Source: Treponema sp. (GTDB taxonomy: Bacteria; Spirochaetota; Spirochaetia; Treponematales; Treponemataceae). Taken from it: a DNA stretch of 64,000 nt. Positions 35,119 to 41,413 of the stretch are shown here, piece by piece. The position numbers and the translations under genes were made by a program. A model generated the notes under the pieces. It was not told the origin of the DNA and did not search any database. It was given only the letters and a program-made list of their open reading frames with translations. The DNA is taken from positions 279,127-343,126 of the forward strand of contig JAFSJX010000010.1 of the NCBI GenBank assembly GCA_017449285.1, given 5' to 3'. Within the stretch, counting starts at the first letter, position 1. Each line of letters opens with the position of its first letter.

Positions 35119-35933
35119 ACGCTTACCTCGATTCCCAGTTTTCTTTCAGCATCGTGCATTTCATTCACAATGCTGCGGATGCGTAATCCGATATTGCAGA
35201 CAGCCGCCATTCTGACTGCCGGATCATCGAAACTTTGCAGGTACTCATTGAGCATGTCGAAGACTTCCAGCTGCGCACGGTACTGCTCCTTCGTCTGAAG
35301 GTTGAACCTCGCAAAACTCTTGCTTTTTGCGATTACCGTCTGCGAGAAATAGTCTCCGCTTGACCAGCTTGTTCTTGCGACAGGCTTACCCCAACGGCGA
35401 GCCATCTCCGCAAGTTTCTCGTTTGACTTGCGCAGTTTGTATTCTTTCTCGCAGCCAAGTTCATTCCAGCCCTCTTCGTACAAGCGTTCGCCGGTAGTCA
35501 TCGCATGTGCAATCAGCTGTTCTTTCTTGGACAGCAAGCCCTGTTGCGTGGGGCTTGCCTGCAAGACCTCGGGGGCTGTGCCTTTGAGTTTTCTTACGTC
35601 GGTCTCCTCCGGCGTGACGAAACTGTCCGTGGCGGGGTCGTACAGGCGAAGCCACACATAGGCGGTCTTCTTTGAGATTCCCACAAGCTCCAGAAAGTCC
35701 GTAAAGCCGAAGGTCTGTGCGTCTTCGCTCCGCCTGTCTCCTCCGCGCTGGGCAAGTGCCTCGTGTGCGATGAAGAGCGAGCGGCAGACTTCAACGCTGG
35801 CTTTTTTCAGCTGCTCAACCTTTGGACGGAGTCCTGCAACTGCATTTTCCATGTTCCATGTGTCTATTTCCTTTTGAAACGGAAAAGCCTGTTCTGGTGT
35901 GAGCGCGGTGGTGCTTGTTGCTAGTTCGTTCAT
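35115..35933 (-). CDS. phage early protein with HTH-like region, upstream of transposase
   Basis: 272 aa with AGGAGC upstream. Residues about 75-100 (TFGFTDFLELVGISKKTAYVWLRLYDP) look like a helix-turn-helix; the N-terminal part (VEQLKKASVEVCRSLFIAHEAL) is coiled-coil-like, and the C-terminus is helical with an aromatic stretch (TSWSSGDYFSQTVIAKSKSFARF). It overlaps the transposase start by 4 bp. In some Mu-like phages a DUF3102/ParB-like protein lies here; I cannot confirm that family. Confidence 0.7.
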   Translation of the reverse strand: MNELATSTTALTPEQAFPFQKEIDTWNMENAVAGLRPKVEQLKKASVEVCRSLFIAHEALAQRGGDRRSEDAQTFGFTDFLELVGISKKTAYVWLRLYDPATDSFVTPEETDVRKLKGTAPEVLQASPTQQGLLSKKEQLIAHAMTTGERLYEEGWNELGCEKEYKLRKSNEKLAEMARRWGKPVARTSWSSGDYFSQTVIAKSKSFARFNLQTKEQYRAQLEVFDMLNEYLQSFDDPAVRMAAVCNIGLRIRSIVNEMHDAERKLGIEVSV

Positions 35934-35991
35934 TTTTCAATGCTCCTTTGCCAGCGGGTGCTGACATCCAGTGAACACCCGCCGGATAGAA

Positions 35992-36504
35992 TCAGCTCGC
36001 AGATTTGAGCAGGTCTTTGTTCACCTCTTCGGTGTCCGCCTCGCAGAAGAAGTCGTCCGTCACCTTTCGGACGGCATCCACCTGCAGCAGGGCCTCGTCG
36101 GTAAGCTCTGCCATCGCGTTCTTGTCCGGCTCTTCCTTTGTGCGGATGCACTGGAACAGGCTCATCTTCTTGAGCAGTTCGAGAGTCGTCTTCTTGACGC
36201 TGATTTTCGTGGTCTTGCGCCATCCGAATTTGCCGAAAGAGAGCTCGACCGACTTGTTGTCCTTGAACAAGTCCGCCTTGTTGTATTCGGCGAAGGCGGC
36301 GATTTTTGAGGACAAGTCCTGAATCCGCGAGCGCAGTTTCTCTCCCTGCTTTGCCGTCGTCGTCTTGATTTCGGCAATCTGCTTGTTCGCCTCGTTGTCG
36401 ATTGCCTCAAGTTCCTTTTCCGCCAGTCCGATGTCCCGCAATGCGAGGTTCACATCTTCAAGGCTCTCCAGTTTTGCCATGCTTGGCTTGTAGCGTGTTC
36501 CCAT
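35992..36504 (-). CDS. gam: Gam-like host nuclease inhibitor
   Basis: 170 aa from the ATG at 36504 (AAGGAG six bases upstream; the frame upstream of it is not needed). It follows the Mu Gam pattern: LESLEDVNLALRDIGLAEKELEAIDNEANKQIAEIKTTT coiled coil, then FKDNKSVELSFGKFGWRKTTKISV. Gam is a Ku-like dimer that binds DNA ends and protects linear phage DNA from RecBCD-type exonucleases. Early-operon position agrees. Confidence 0.88.
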   Translation of the reverse strand: MGTRYKPSMAKLESLEDVNLALRDIGLAEKELEAIDNEANKQIAEIKTTTAKQGEKLRSRIQDLSSKIAAFAEYNKADLFKDNKSVELSFGKFGWRKTTKISVKKTTLELLKKMSLFQCIRTKEEPDKNAMAELTDEALLQVDAVRKVTDDFFCEADTEEVNKDLLKSAS

Positions 36505-36542
36505 TTTTTTCTCCTTATGGTACGATGTTGTTGCTTGTGAAA

Positions 36543-36941
36543 TCACGCGGCGGGTTTGCCGTCGTGGTTGTCCGATGCCGGGAAGCGCAGTGCCGTGTGC
36601 TCCCCGGCATTTTTGTTCGGCACGTGCAGCTGTGCGGTCATCTCTCTGGCAGAGAAGCCGAGCGCGTCCATCACGCAGAAATATGCCGCAGCCGCGCTCT
36701 TGAGCGCGTCATAGGTCAGGCAGACCGCCGCATGGACACACTTGTCGGCGTTCATGCCGTGTTGCTCCGTGCCTGACATGTACGGCGGCTCCTTTCCGTT
36801 CAGCCAGATTTGCCCCATTGTTTCCTCCTTACCGCCCGGGTGCTTGAATACGTTGCGCCAGAAGACGTAGTGCGGTTCGTGCCGGAACTTCACCATCATC
36901 TTTGCCGCAAGGGTTTTCTTTTCTTCCGCTGTCATTTGCAT
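36543..36941 (-). CDS. hypothetical phage early protein
   Basis: 132 aa, GAGGGG six bases before the ATG. The sequence has a basic helical start, VFWRNVFKHPGGKEETMGQIW in the middle and a Cys/His-containing segment (HGMNADKCVHAAVCLTYDALKS). No family recognised. It overlaps the upstream gene by 10 bp. Confidence 0.6.
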   Translation of the reverse strand: MQMTAEEKKTLAAKMMVKFRHEPHYVFWRNVFKHPGGKEETMGQIWLNGKEPPYMSGTEQHGMNADKCVHAAVCLTYDALKSAAAAYFCVMDALGFSAREMTAQLHVPNKNAGEHTALRFPASDNHDGKPAA

Positions 36942-37132
36942 GCCAGTCCCCTCCCGAATAGTCCGAGCTGTTTTTCAAGCCCGTTTGCCTGTTGGTATTC
37001 CGCAAGAATGCGGTCTACGTGCTGTTCCGCGTACTTTGCCCGATGAAGTGTCGTCGGGTCGCGGTTGCGAAAATACGCTTTCTGCAAATCCCGCATGTTC
37101 TGTACGGCATCCACAAATTCTGCCTCACTCAT
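36932..37132 (-). CDS. small phage early protein, 66 aa
   Basis: AAGGAG seven bases before the ATG. The product is a helical peptide (EAEFVDAVQNMRDLQKAYFR, then a second helix HRAKYAEQHVDRILAEYQQ) ending in GLACK. This pattern is common for small phage proteins of unknown function in Mu-like early operons. Confidence 0.6.
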   Translation of the reverse strand: MSEAEFVDAVQNMRDLQKAYFRNRDPTTLHRAKYAEQHVDRILAEYQQANGLEKQLGLFGRGLACK

Positions 37133-37274
37133 TCAGCAACTCCTTTATTCGCTCCGCCCTTTCGATGCCTCGCTCGCATTTGACCGCGCCGCAGCCGTAA
37201 AGGTCGGCGAATATCATGATTATCTCGTCAAGCAGGGCGCACGCCTCTGCCTTGACCGCCTCGCTCATGCTCAT
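37125..37274 (-). CDS. small phage early protein, 49 aa
   Basis: ATG at 37274 overlaps the stop of the upstream gene (ATGA), and the stop at 37125 overlaps the next start by 8 bp. The peptide is acidic and helical: MSMSEAVKAEACALLDEIIM, then DLYGCGAVKCERGIERAERI. The two overlaps are the main evidence that it is real. Function unknown. Confidence 0.6.
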   Translation of the reverse strand: MSMSEAVKAEACALLDEIIMIFADLYGCGAVKCERGIERAERIKELLNE

Positions 37275-37618
37275 ATTCCCGCCCGCTCCGCCGCGCCGCG
37301 GAACACGCCCGATATGTCCTGCATCAGCTCCACCGCCGTGCAGTTCGGGTCAACGAGCCGGACACCGGCGAGTTTGTGGCGGTAGAAAATTCCCACGCTC
37401 TCTATCCTGTCGCCGAGGTGCTGCGGGGTGTAGCCGGGAACGTTCTTCTTCAGCACGACACCGTCATAGTTCGCCGCGAGCACTCCCGCCATCGAATCAA
37501 ACAGCCGCGCCTTGCGGTTTTCTTCCGGCGGCAGTTCCCGGTAGCTCTCGCCATGCTGCAGTCCCTGCGCCGCGCTTTGCAAATCATCAGCCGCCACCGG
37601 CATCCCTTTTCCTCTCAT
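37271..37618 (-). CDS. hypothetical phage early protein
   Basis: 115 aa from the ATG at 37618 (GGAG seven bases upstream). A helical N-terminus (ADDLQSAAQGLQHGESYREL) is followed by a compact alpha/beta domain (VLAANYDGVVLKKNVPGY, GIFYRHKLAGVRLVD). No family recognised; the longer frame to 37762 lacks support. Confidence 0.6.
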   Translation of the reverse strand: MRGKGMPVAADDLQSAAQGLQHGESYRELPPEENRKARLFDSMAGVLAANYDGVVLKKNVPGYTPQHLGDRIESVGIFYRHKLAGVRLVDPNCTAVELMQDISGVFRGAAERAGI

Positions 37619-37643
37619 TTTTTTTCTCCACGCTCCTTGTTTT

Positions 37644-37660
37644 TGTGGTATAATGTCGTT
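37644..37660 (+). promoter_or_regulatory. extended -10 promoter, leaderless, inside the early operon
   Basis: TGTGGTATAATG on the plus strand (TATAAT at 37649-37654) with six bases to the ATG at 37661. The same 12-mer is found at 40235-40246. Confidence 0.6.
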
Positions 37661-37951
37661 ATGAACAACGAACAAATTATTTCGCTTATGCGCCAAAGGC
37701 TCATCTTTCTGCTGATGAAGATTTCCGGCGAGCCGCAGGAAATCAACAGAACCATCGAGCAATCGCTCAACGACTATATGCAGCCCACTTTTTCTTTTGA
37801 AAAACTCTCCTCATTCTTCACTTCGTGCGATGAGCTTGAACTGCAACTGATGGGCCTGAAGCAGGGTTTTATTTTCCCCGACAAGACCGATGTTGCGATG
37901 GATATTCTCAGCAAAGCAAACCTGATTCTGAAGCGCGATTTTCCCCAGTAG
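37661..37951 (+). CDS. 96-aa protein on the opposite strand of the early operon
   Basis: Encodes MNNEQIISLMRQRLIFLLMK, a helical acidic protein (EINRTIEQSLNDYMQPTFSF, DELELQLMGLKQGFIFPDK) ending in a basic tail. Consensus TATAAT lies six bases before the ATG with no ribosome site, again a leaderless arrangement. It is transcribed against all its neighbours and overlaps the 3' part of the 111-aa minus-strand frame. It may be a lysogeny-expressed accessory gene (moron). No family recognised. Confidence 0.65.
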   Translation: MNNEQIISLMRQRLIFLLMKISGEPQEINRTIEQSLNDYMQPTFSFEKLSSFFTSCDELELQLMGLKQGFIFPDKTDVAMDILSKANLILKRDFPQ

Positions 37952-38109
37952 CGGCATCTCTTAACCGCACGCTTCGTGTACCCGTGCGGGTCTTTACTGA
38001 AAAGTTTGTCGGAAAAACAGTCGGGACGGAGCGGGCATAACGCACATTCCATAGCGTACTTGTCTTTCCCCAGATAGAACGGATAAATCCTTGGGGTTCT
38101 CTTTTTCAT
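37774..38109 (-). CDS. Cys-containing early protein, 3' half antisense to the 96-aa gene
   Basis: 111 aa from the ATG at 38109, which overlaps the Ner-like gene stop by 4 bp. The first 55 residues (KDKYAMECALCPLRPDCFSDKLF, KRAVKRCRYWGK) hold a four-Cys cluster of zinc-binding type and look genuine. The rest overlaps the plus-strand 96-aa gene and is Ser-rich and less protein-like, so the 3' part may be fortuitous or the gene may have been extended by loss of its stop. Confidence 0.5.
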   Translation of the reverse strand: MKKRTPRIYPFYLGKDKYAMECALCPLRPDCFSDKLFSKDPHGYTKRAVKRCRYWGKSRFRIRFALLRISIATSVLSGKIKPCFRPISCSSSSSHEVKNEESFSKEKVGCI

Positions 38110-38435
38110 GCTGCCATCTCCCGCATTGCCCTCAGTTCGGTTACCATGTCGTTCCAGCTTTTGTAGCCGAGACGGGATGCAACCGCACGTTCTATGCGCT
38201 GGCTGTGTGATTTGCCGGAAAGAACATTGCAAACATTCTGTTTTGAACAACCGATTTCAAAAGCTATATCAGCGCTAGACATTCCCATGCACTTCAATCT
38301 GTACTTGATGTACAAGCCCTGTTCAGGTGTGATTTTCTTAGAGGCACGAGCAATCGCAGCTGCTTTCTTTTCAGCAATTTTCTGAGCGATGAATTCACTG
38401 AGTTCTTCATCAGTCATTGGCTTCTGGTTTTTCAC
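38106..38435 (-). CDS. Ner/Nlp-like DNA-binding protein, first gene of the early operon
   Basis: 109 aa. The helix-turn-helix YRLKCMGMSSADIAFEIGCSKQNVCNVLSGKSHSQRIERAVASRLG follows the Ner/Nlp pattern (I-A-x-x-x-G then G-K-x-x-S-x-R-I-E). In Mu, Ner represses both early and repressor promoters after infection starts. Gene position immediately after the operators fits. A helical basic N-terminus precedes the domain. Confidence 0.75.
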   Translation of the reverse strand: MKNQKPMTDEELSEFIAQKIAEKKAAAIARASKKITPEQGLYIKYRLKCMGMSSADIAFEIGCSKQNVCNVLSGKSHSQRIERAVASRLGYKSWNDMVTELRAMREMAA

Positions 38436-38531
38436 TCTTCTTTTCCTCCTTTTTTGTCGATATTCTGATTAGTTGATTTGTTCATTTTCATTGTTTCCCT
38501 AGAAAACTTGAAAGTGTACTTGTTAACTTAT

Positions 38532-38615
38532 CACAATTTGTAATTATAATTACATAATGTAATTTGTCAAGCAAAATGTGAGGAAATAATCGAAATAATT
38601 ACAATTTGTAATTAC
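38532..38615. promoter_or_regulatory. repressor operator array (three palindromes)
   Basis: Three copies around the core TTACA-x3-TGTAA: CACAATTTGTAATTA at 38532-38546, AATTACATAATGTAATT at 38549-38565 and AATTACAATTTGTAATTA at 38598-38615. They lie between the divergent repressor and Ner-like genes, and the middle one covers the early promoter spacer. This is where CI-type and Ner-type proteins would bind. Confidence 0.75.
38543..38570 (-). promoter_or_regulatory. early promoter, consensus -35/-10
   Basis: Minus strand: TTGACA (38565-38570), 16-bp spacer, TATAAT (38543-38548). Both hexamers are perfect matches. The spacer is the middle operator palindrome, so repressor binding would block polymerase. 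Confidence 0.85.
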
Positions 38616-38630
38616 AGTCAAGGGTTTTTA

Positions 38631-39284
38631 ATGGAAATATCAGAACAACTTAAGAATATCCGTAAAAAAAACGGTATGACTCAAGCAGAGTTTGCAGAAA
38701 AACTTGAAGTTTCTACTGCAACTGTTGCAAGTGTTGAAAACGGTTCAAGAGAAGCTCCTAAAGGACTGATGAAATCTCTTGTTACAAAATTTAATGTTGA
38801 TGCACGTTGGTTGCTTACAGGTGAAGGGAATCCTGATACAGAACCAGCTTCCCCGCAAATCATCCCTCAAGACGGAGAAGAAACAGCTTGCATTCCCTTC
38901 TACGACATAGACGTTATGGCGCACATTGCGGAATCGCTGGACCTCAAGGAAGAAACGCCTGCAGGAGTGCTTTCCATTCCGGGCTTCAAAGACTGCATTG
39001 CGTGTTTCCCTGTGTACGGTTCGAGCATGGAGCCTAAAATCTCCAACGGCGACGTCATTGCCGTGAGCCAGGCCGTAACCTGCGACCAGATTCTCTGGGG
39101 CGAAATCTACCTGGTAATCACAGATGCATGGCGCGTTGTAAAAACTGTTCATCCTGGCAAGACGGAAGAATACATTATTCTGCGGTCTATTAACCCGGCT
39201 TACGCCGGCGACACGAATCTGAAGAAAAAGGATTTGCGGGCGTTGTATCTGGTGCGAGGGGTTGTTTCGCGGCTGGGGATGTAG
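38631..39284 (+). CDS. CI-type phage repressor with S24 peptidase domain
   Basis: 217 aa, AAGGG six bases before the ATG. HTH_3 domain at residues 1-65 (EQLKNIRKKNGMTQAEFAEKLEVSTATVASVENGS), then a linker and the LexA/CI-like S24 domain: the nucleophile Ser in YGSSMEP and the general-base Lys in WRVVKTVHPG. Such repressors keep the lysogenic state and are usually inactivated by RecA-promoted self-cleavage. It faces away from the early operon, with the operator array between them. Mu itself has a different (c) repressor, so the control region is mosaic. Confidence 0.9.
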   Translation: MEISEQLKNIRKKNGMTQAEFAEKLEVSTATVASVENGSREAPKGLMKSLVTKFNVDARWLLTGEGNPDTEPASPQIIPQDGEETACIPFYDIDVMAHIAESLDLKEETPAGVLSIPGFKDCIACFPVYGSSMEPKISNGDVIAVSQAVTCDQILWGEIYLVITDAWRVVKTVHPGKTEEYIILRSINPAYAGDTNLKKKDLRALYLVRGVVSRLGM

Positions 39285-39296
39285 GGGATAAAAAGA

Positions 39297-39316
39297 CCCC
39301 GCAAGGGGTTGCGGGG
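39297..39316. terminator. hairpin between convergent repressor and RHH genes
   Basis: CCCCGCAA / TTGCGGGG stem with a GGGG loop, 12 bp after the repressor stop. There is no T-run, so it is a weak or factor-assisted terminator at best. Confidence 0.45.
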
Positions 39317-39324
39317 CACGAGGG

Positions 39325-39525
39325 CTAGCATTTACAGCAGGATTCGATGCACTGTATTACGAAGCGACTGACGGGCATCCCTGCCTCAGACGCCTTTTCC
39401 TTGATGAAGTCTATCTCTTCCTGTTGGAGAGATAGCTGCATCTGTTTCCTTCCGCTTTCGGACATTTTTTTACGACCACCACCGTGGTAGCCGTAACCAG
39501 AGTATTTTTTTCCTTCAACTTCCAT
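39325..39525 (-). CDS. ribbon-helix-helix protein (module 1)
   Basis: 66 aa, GAGGT eight bases before the ATG. Gly/Tyr-rich basic start (YSGYGYHGGGRKK), then an Arc/CopG-like RHH: RKQMQLSLQQEEIDFIKEKA and SEAGMPVSRFVIQCIESC, ending Cys-Cys-Lys-Cys. RHH proteins are dimeric repressors, often of toxin-antitoxin or phage operons. It is last in a three-gene leftward operon behind two tiny membrane peptides; the operon at 45537-46023 has the same plan. Confidence 0.75.
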   Translation of the reverse strand: MEVEGKKYSGYGYHGGGRKKMSESGRKQMQLSLQQEEIDFIKEKASEAGMPVSRFVIQCIESCCKC

Positions 39526-39529
39526 AAGC

Positions 39530-39607
39530 TTACCTCACAAAGTGAACCAGAAGATATATACAGAACACTACAACGAATGCAGCCACAAACCAATAAAATC
39601 TTTTCAT
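39530..39607 (-). CDS. 25-aa membrane peptide (module 1, second gene)
   Basis: Encodes MKRFYWFVAAFVVVFCIYLL followed by VHFVR: a single membrane helix flanked by Arg. AAGGAGG lies 8 bases before the ATG, an unusually strong site, and the stop precedes the RHH gene by 4 bp. Peptides of this type can be holin-like, toxin-like or small regulators. Confidence 0.65.
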   Translation of the reverse strand: MKRFYWFVAAFVVVFCIYLLVHFVR

Positions 39608-39676
39608 ACTTGACCTCCTTATAAAAAAAATTGTATGTTGGAGGCAGGCACTCTCTCCGAGAGCCTGCCAAATGAA

Positions 39677-39769
39677 CTACTTGATAAGTAATTCAAGGAT
39701 TGTTGCAATTGCGGTTATCAGGGTTGCTATTGCAACAATCCACTCTGTTATGCTTGGTTTTTGTTTCAT
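39677..39769 (-). CDS. 30-aa membrane peptide (module 1, first gene)
   Basis: Encodes MKQKPSITEWIVAIATLITA then IATILELLIK: a hydrophobic helix with a Lys-rich start. AGGAGG lies 8 bases before the ATG, and a strong promoter is immediately upstream. The coding DNA contains a 13-bp perfect inverted repeat (39697-39709 / 39729-39741), so the mRNA should fold into a stable hairpin within the gene. Confidence 0.65.
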   Translation of the reverse strand: MKQKPSITEWIVAIATLITAIATILELLIK

Positions 39770-39792
39770 AACATTTACCTCCTGATGGTTAT

Positions 39793-39821
39793 AATATATC
39801 ACCTCTATTTGTTTTTGTCAA
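39793..39821 (-). promoter_or_regulatory. promoter of module 1
   Basis: Minus strand TTGACA (39816-39821), 17-bp spacer, TATATT (39793-39798), set in the context AAAGTATTGACA-N17-TATATTATAA. Module 2 (45458-45486) shares this context exactly. Confidence 0.8.
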
Positions 39822-39861
39822 TACTTTTACAAAAAAATAATATAAAATTATCCATGCTGCC

Positions 39862-40113
39862 GTGTTTTTTGACGGAAGCCAGGAGCAGATGCCTGACGAC
39901 GGTATCTATGTGTTCGGATTTGCCGGCGATGCCTACTGCAAGCGGCTGCGCTTTGAGCCGCTGGAGAACAAGGTGATGGTGTACTCGGTGCAGAAGCCCG
40001 ACCTGCGGGAGGCGGAGCTCGTGCGCACGATTGACGCTGACAGCAACGAGTTTCATATCTTCGGCCGGGTGCTTGCTTGGCTGCATGAGAATACGATTCT
40101 GCAGGGGATGTAA
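39862..40113 (+). pseudogene. C-terminal fragment of a second S24-type repressor
   Basis: The open frame (from a TAA at 39838; GTG at 39862 only formal) encodes the last 80 residues of a LexA/CI-like S24 domain: DDGIYVFGFAGDAYCKRLRF with the catalytic-Lys-equivalent strand, then NEFHIFGRVLAWLHENT. The HTH, linker and Ser motif are missing, and the DNA to the left is abruptly AT-rich. It is best read as the remnant of a displaced repressor, which fits recombination at this immunity region. Confidence 0.65.
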
Positions 40114-40118
40114 AAAAG

Positions 40119-40190
40119 CCCCGCGCAAAAAGCAGGGCTGGGGATGTGAGGGATTGCCCCGCGCGGCGGGGCTTTGCGGGGCAGTAGACC
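40119..40190 (+). terminator. GC-rich stem-loops after the repressor remnant
   Basis: Two hairpins: AGCCCCGCGC..GCAGGGCT (about 40119-40140) and GCCCCGCGCGGCGGGGC (about 40157-40173). No long T-run. They separate the repressor relic from the accessory operon that starts at 40240. Confidence 0.45.
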
Positions 40191-40234
40191 GTTATAGGAA
40201 AAAATGATATATTTTTCGTGCATTATACCGAAAC

Positions 40235-40245
40235 TGTGGTATAAT
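40235..40245 (+). promoter_or_regulatory. extended -10 promoter of the accessory pair
   Basis: TGTGGTATAAT, a TGn-TATAAT extended -10; the -35 is poor. It yields a leader of about 110 bases before the ATG at 40362. Confidence 0.65.
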
Positions 40246-40251
40246 GATAGT

Positions 40252-40361
40252 TACGGTCGGCGAGTGCGTCGGCTAAGATGCTTTCCGTTGTCCGCAGGGA
40301 GGCATGAAAATCCGCGCAAGAGTGCGGTGAGTAGAAAAAGCCTTTATTAGGAGGCAAGGTT
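40252..40361 (+). promoter_or_regulatory. long structured leader of the accessory pair
   Basis: GC-rich compared with the genes it precedes. It contains short complementary pairs (GTCGGCGAGTGCGTCGGC; CCGCGCAAGAGTGCGG) and ends with a TAGGAGG ribosome site. The structure suggests post-transcriptional control; I cannot match it to a known riboswitch. Confidence 0.4.
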
Positions 40362-40556
40362 ATGACAAATGAAAAATACGATATGAAACAACTACAGAAA
40401 GATTGTAAGGCTCTTGGTGTAATTAACATTGAGGCAGCTGATGATTTAACCCCCGCTTATGTTTTTGATGCTGTGAGAGCTGTAAAAGAAATCAATTTGG
40501 ATATGGCTTCTGTAGCAAAAGAAATGGAAGAAAAAAGAAGGAATCCTCGACGATGA
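40362..40556 (+). CDS. 64-aa partner protein of the HEFTH gene
   Basis: TAGGAGG precedes the ATG. The protein is small, helical and ends in a basic tail (EMEEKRRNPRR); the middle reads LGVINIEAADDLTPAYVFDA. It overlaps the next gene by 4 bp (ATGA). A small leading partner coupled to a larger enzyme-like protein resembles a toxin-antitoxin or regulator-protease pair. No family recognised. Confidence 0.65.
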   Translation: MTNEKYDMKQLQKDCKALGVINIEAADDLTPAYVFDAVRAVKEINLDMASVAKEMEEKRRNPRR

Positions 40557-41344
40557 GTTCATCAAACAAAGATGCTAGAACTATTGACTGGGCTGTGAAA
40601 TTATTTCGTCCTGTTCTTGTTGATTTGCATATACCTGCTTTAACTGATGAAATCAGAATTTATACAGCTGATTACAAAGAATTTCAACGCTATCATATGG
40701 ATAGATGCCTTGTAATTGTAAAACGATTTCATTTTTCCAAAGAGAGTTATAAAGGCGTATTTATTTGGCGATATGATGCAACTTTTGATATATTTATTCT
40801 TTATGTAATAGTCGCAGATAATCTATTTGAAGAAACAAGTGAAGAAAGTGCCGTGTACCGTAAGGCTATAACGACACATGAATTTACTCATTGTATTGCT
40901 GCAATATTAACATCAGAGCGTCTTAACGATAAAAATCTGATAAAACGGCAATCAGACAAGTTAAAAAAACGCTTCCATGCAATCGAACAAAATGATATAA
41001 AGAATTTAATGACGGATATATCAATATCAATGGTAAATCCAAATGCGGCTAGACTCTTAACTTTTCCTGACAGTCATTTCAGAACTGAAGACGAGGACTT
41101 TCCGCCAAAATATAGCGAACTTTATCGTAATATGCTCTTGTCATACAGTCTCTTTTCGGATTATTTTAATGATGATGCAAAAAAACGATTTAAAGCTTTC
41201 TACGATGAAGGCAACAGAGAACAGGCTGCAAAGATTATTTCTTCTGTGATTATCCAAATATCGAAAGAAAAATGCCTTGATGTAAATTTTGTATTGACTA
41301 GGTTCACAACGGAATTTATTCCTAAACTTCTAAAAGAAATATGA
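40553..41344 (+). CDS. zinc-metallopeptidase-like accessory protein (HEFTH)
   Basis: 263 aa. The helix AITTHEFTHCIAAIL carries an HExxH motif (about residues 104-108); a third zinc ligand could be the Glu/Asp of later helices (DISISMVNPNAARLL) but is not obvious. The rest is helical (LYRNMLLSYSLFSDYF). The DNA is clearly more AT-rich than the flanking phage genes, suggesting recent acquisition. The gene has its own promoter, leader and terminator, as expected of a moron expressed in the lysogen. ImmA/IrrE-type or toxin function is possible; unproven. Confidence 0.7.
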   Translation: MSSSNKDARTIDWAVKLFRPVLVDLHIPALTDEIRIYTADYKEFQRYHMDRCLVIVKRFHFSKESYKGVFIWRYDATFDIFILYVIVADNLFEETSEESAVYRKAITTHEFTHCIAAILTSERLNDKNLIKRQSDKLKKRFHAIEQNDIKNLMTDISISMVNPNAARLLTFPDSHFRTEDEDFPPKYSELYRNMLLSYSLFSDYFNDDAKKRFKAFYDEGNREQAAKIISSVIIQISKEKCLDVNFVLTRFTTEFIPKLLKEI

Positions 41345-41354
41345 GAATCCCCCT

Positions 41355-41380
41355 CCCCAGCACTCGCTGGGGATTTTTTT
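41355..41380 (+). terminator. rho-independent terminator after the accessory pair
   Basis: CCCCAGC / GCTGGGG stem, ACTC loop, then ATTTTTTTT. Eleven bases after the HEFTH gene stop. Confidence 0.85.
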
Positions 41381-41413
41381 TGCCCTGCTATCCTTATGCA
41401 CAGAGGATAGCGT

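Noticed and set aside
35930..36223. 97-codon minus-strand frame overlapping gam
   Set aside because: Highly charged Arg/Glu/Gly shadow of the Gam gene in another frame.
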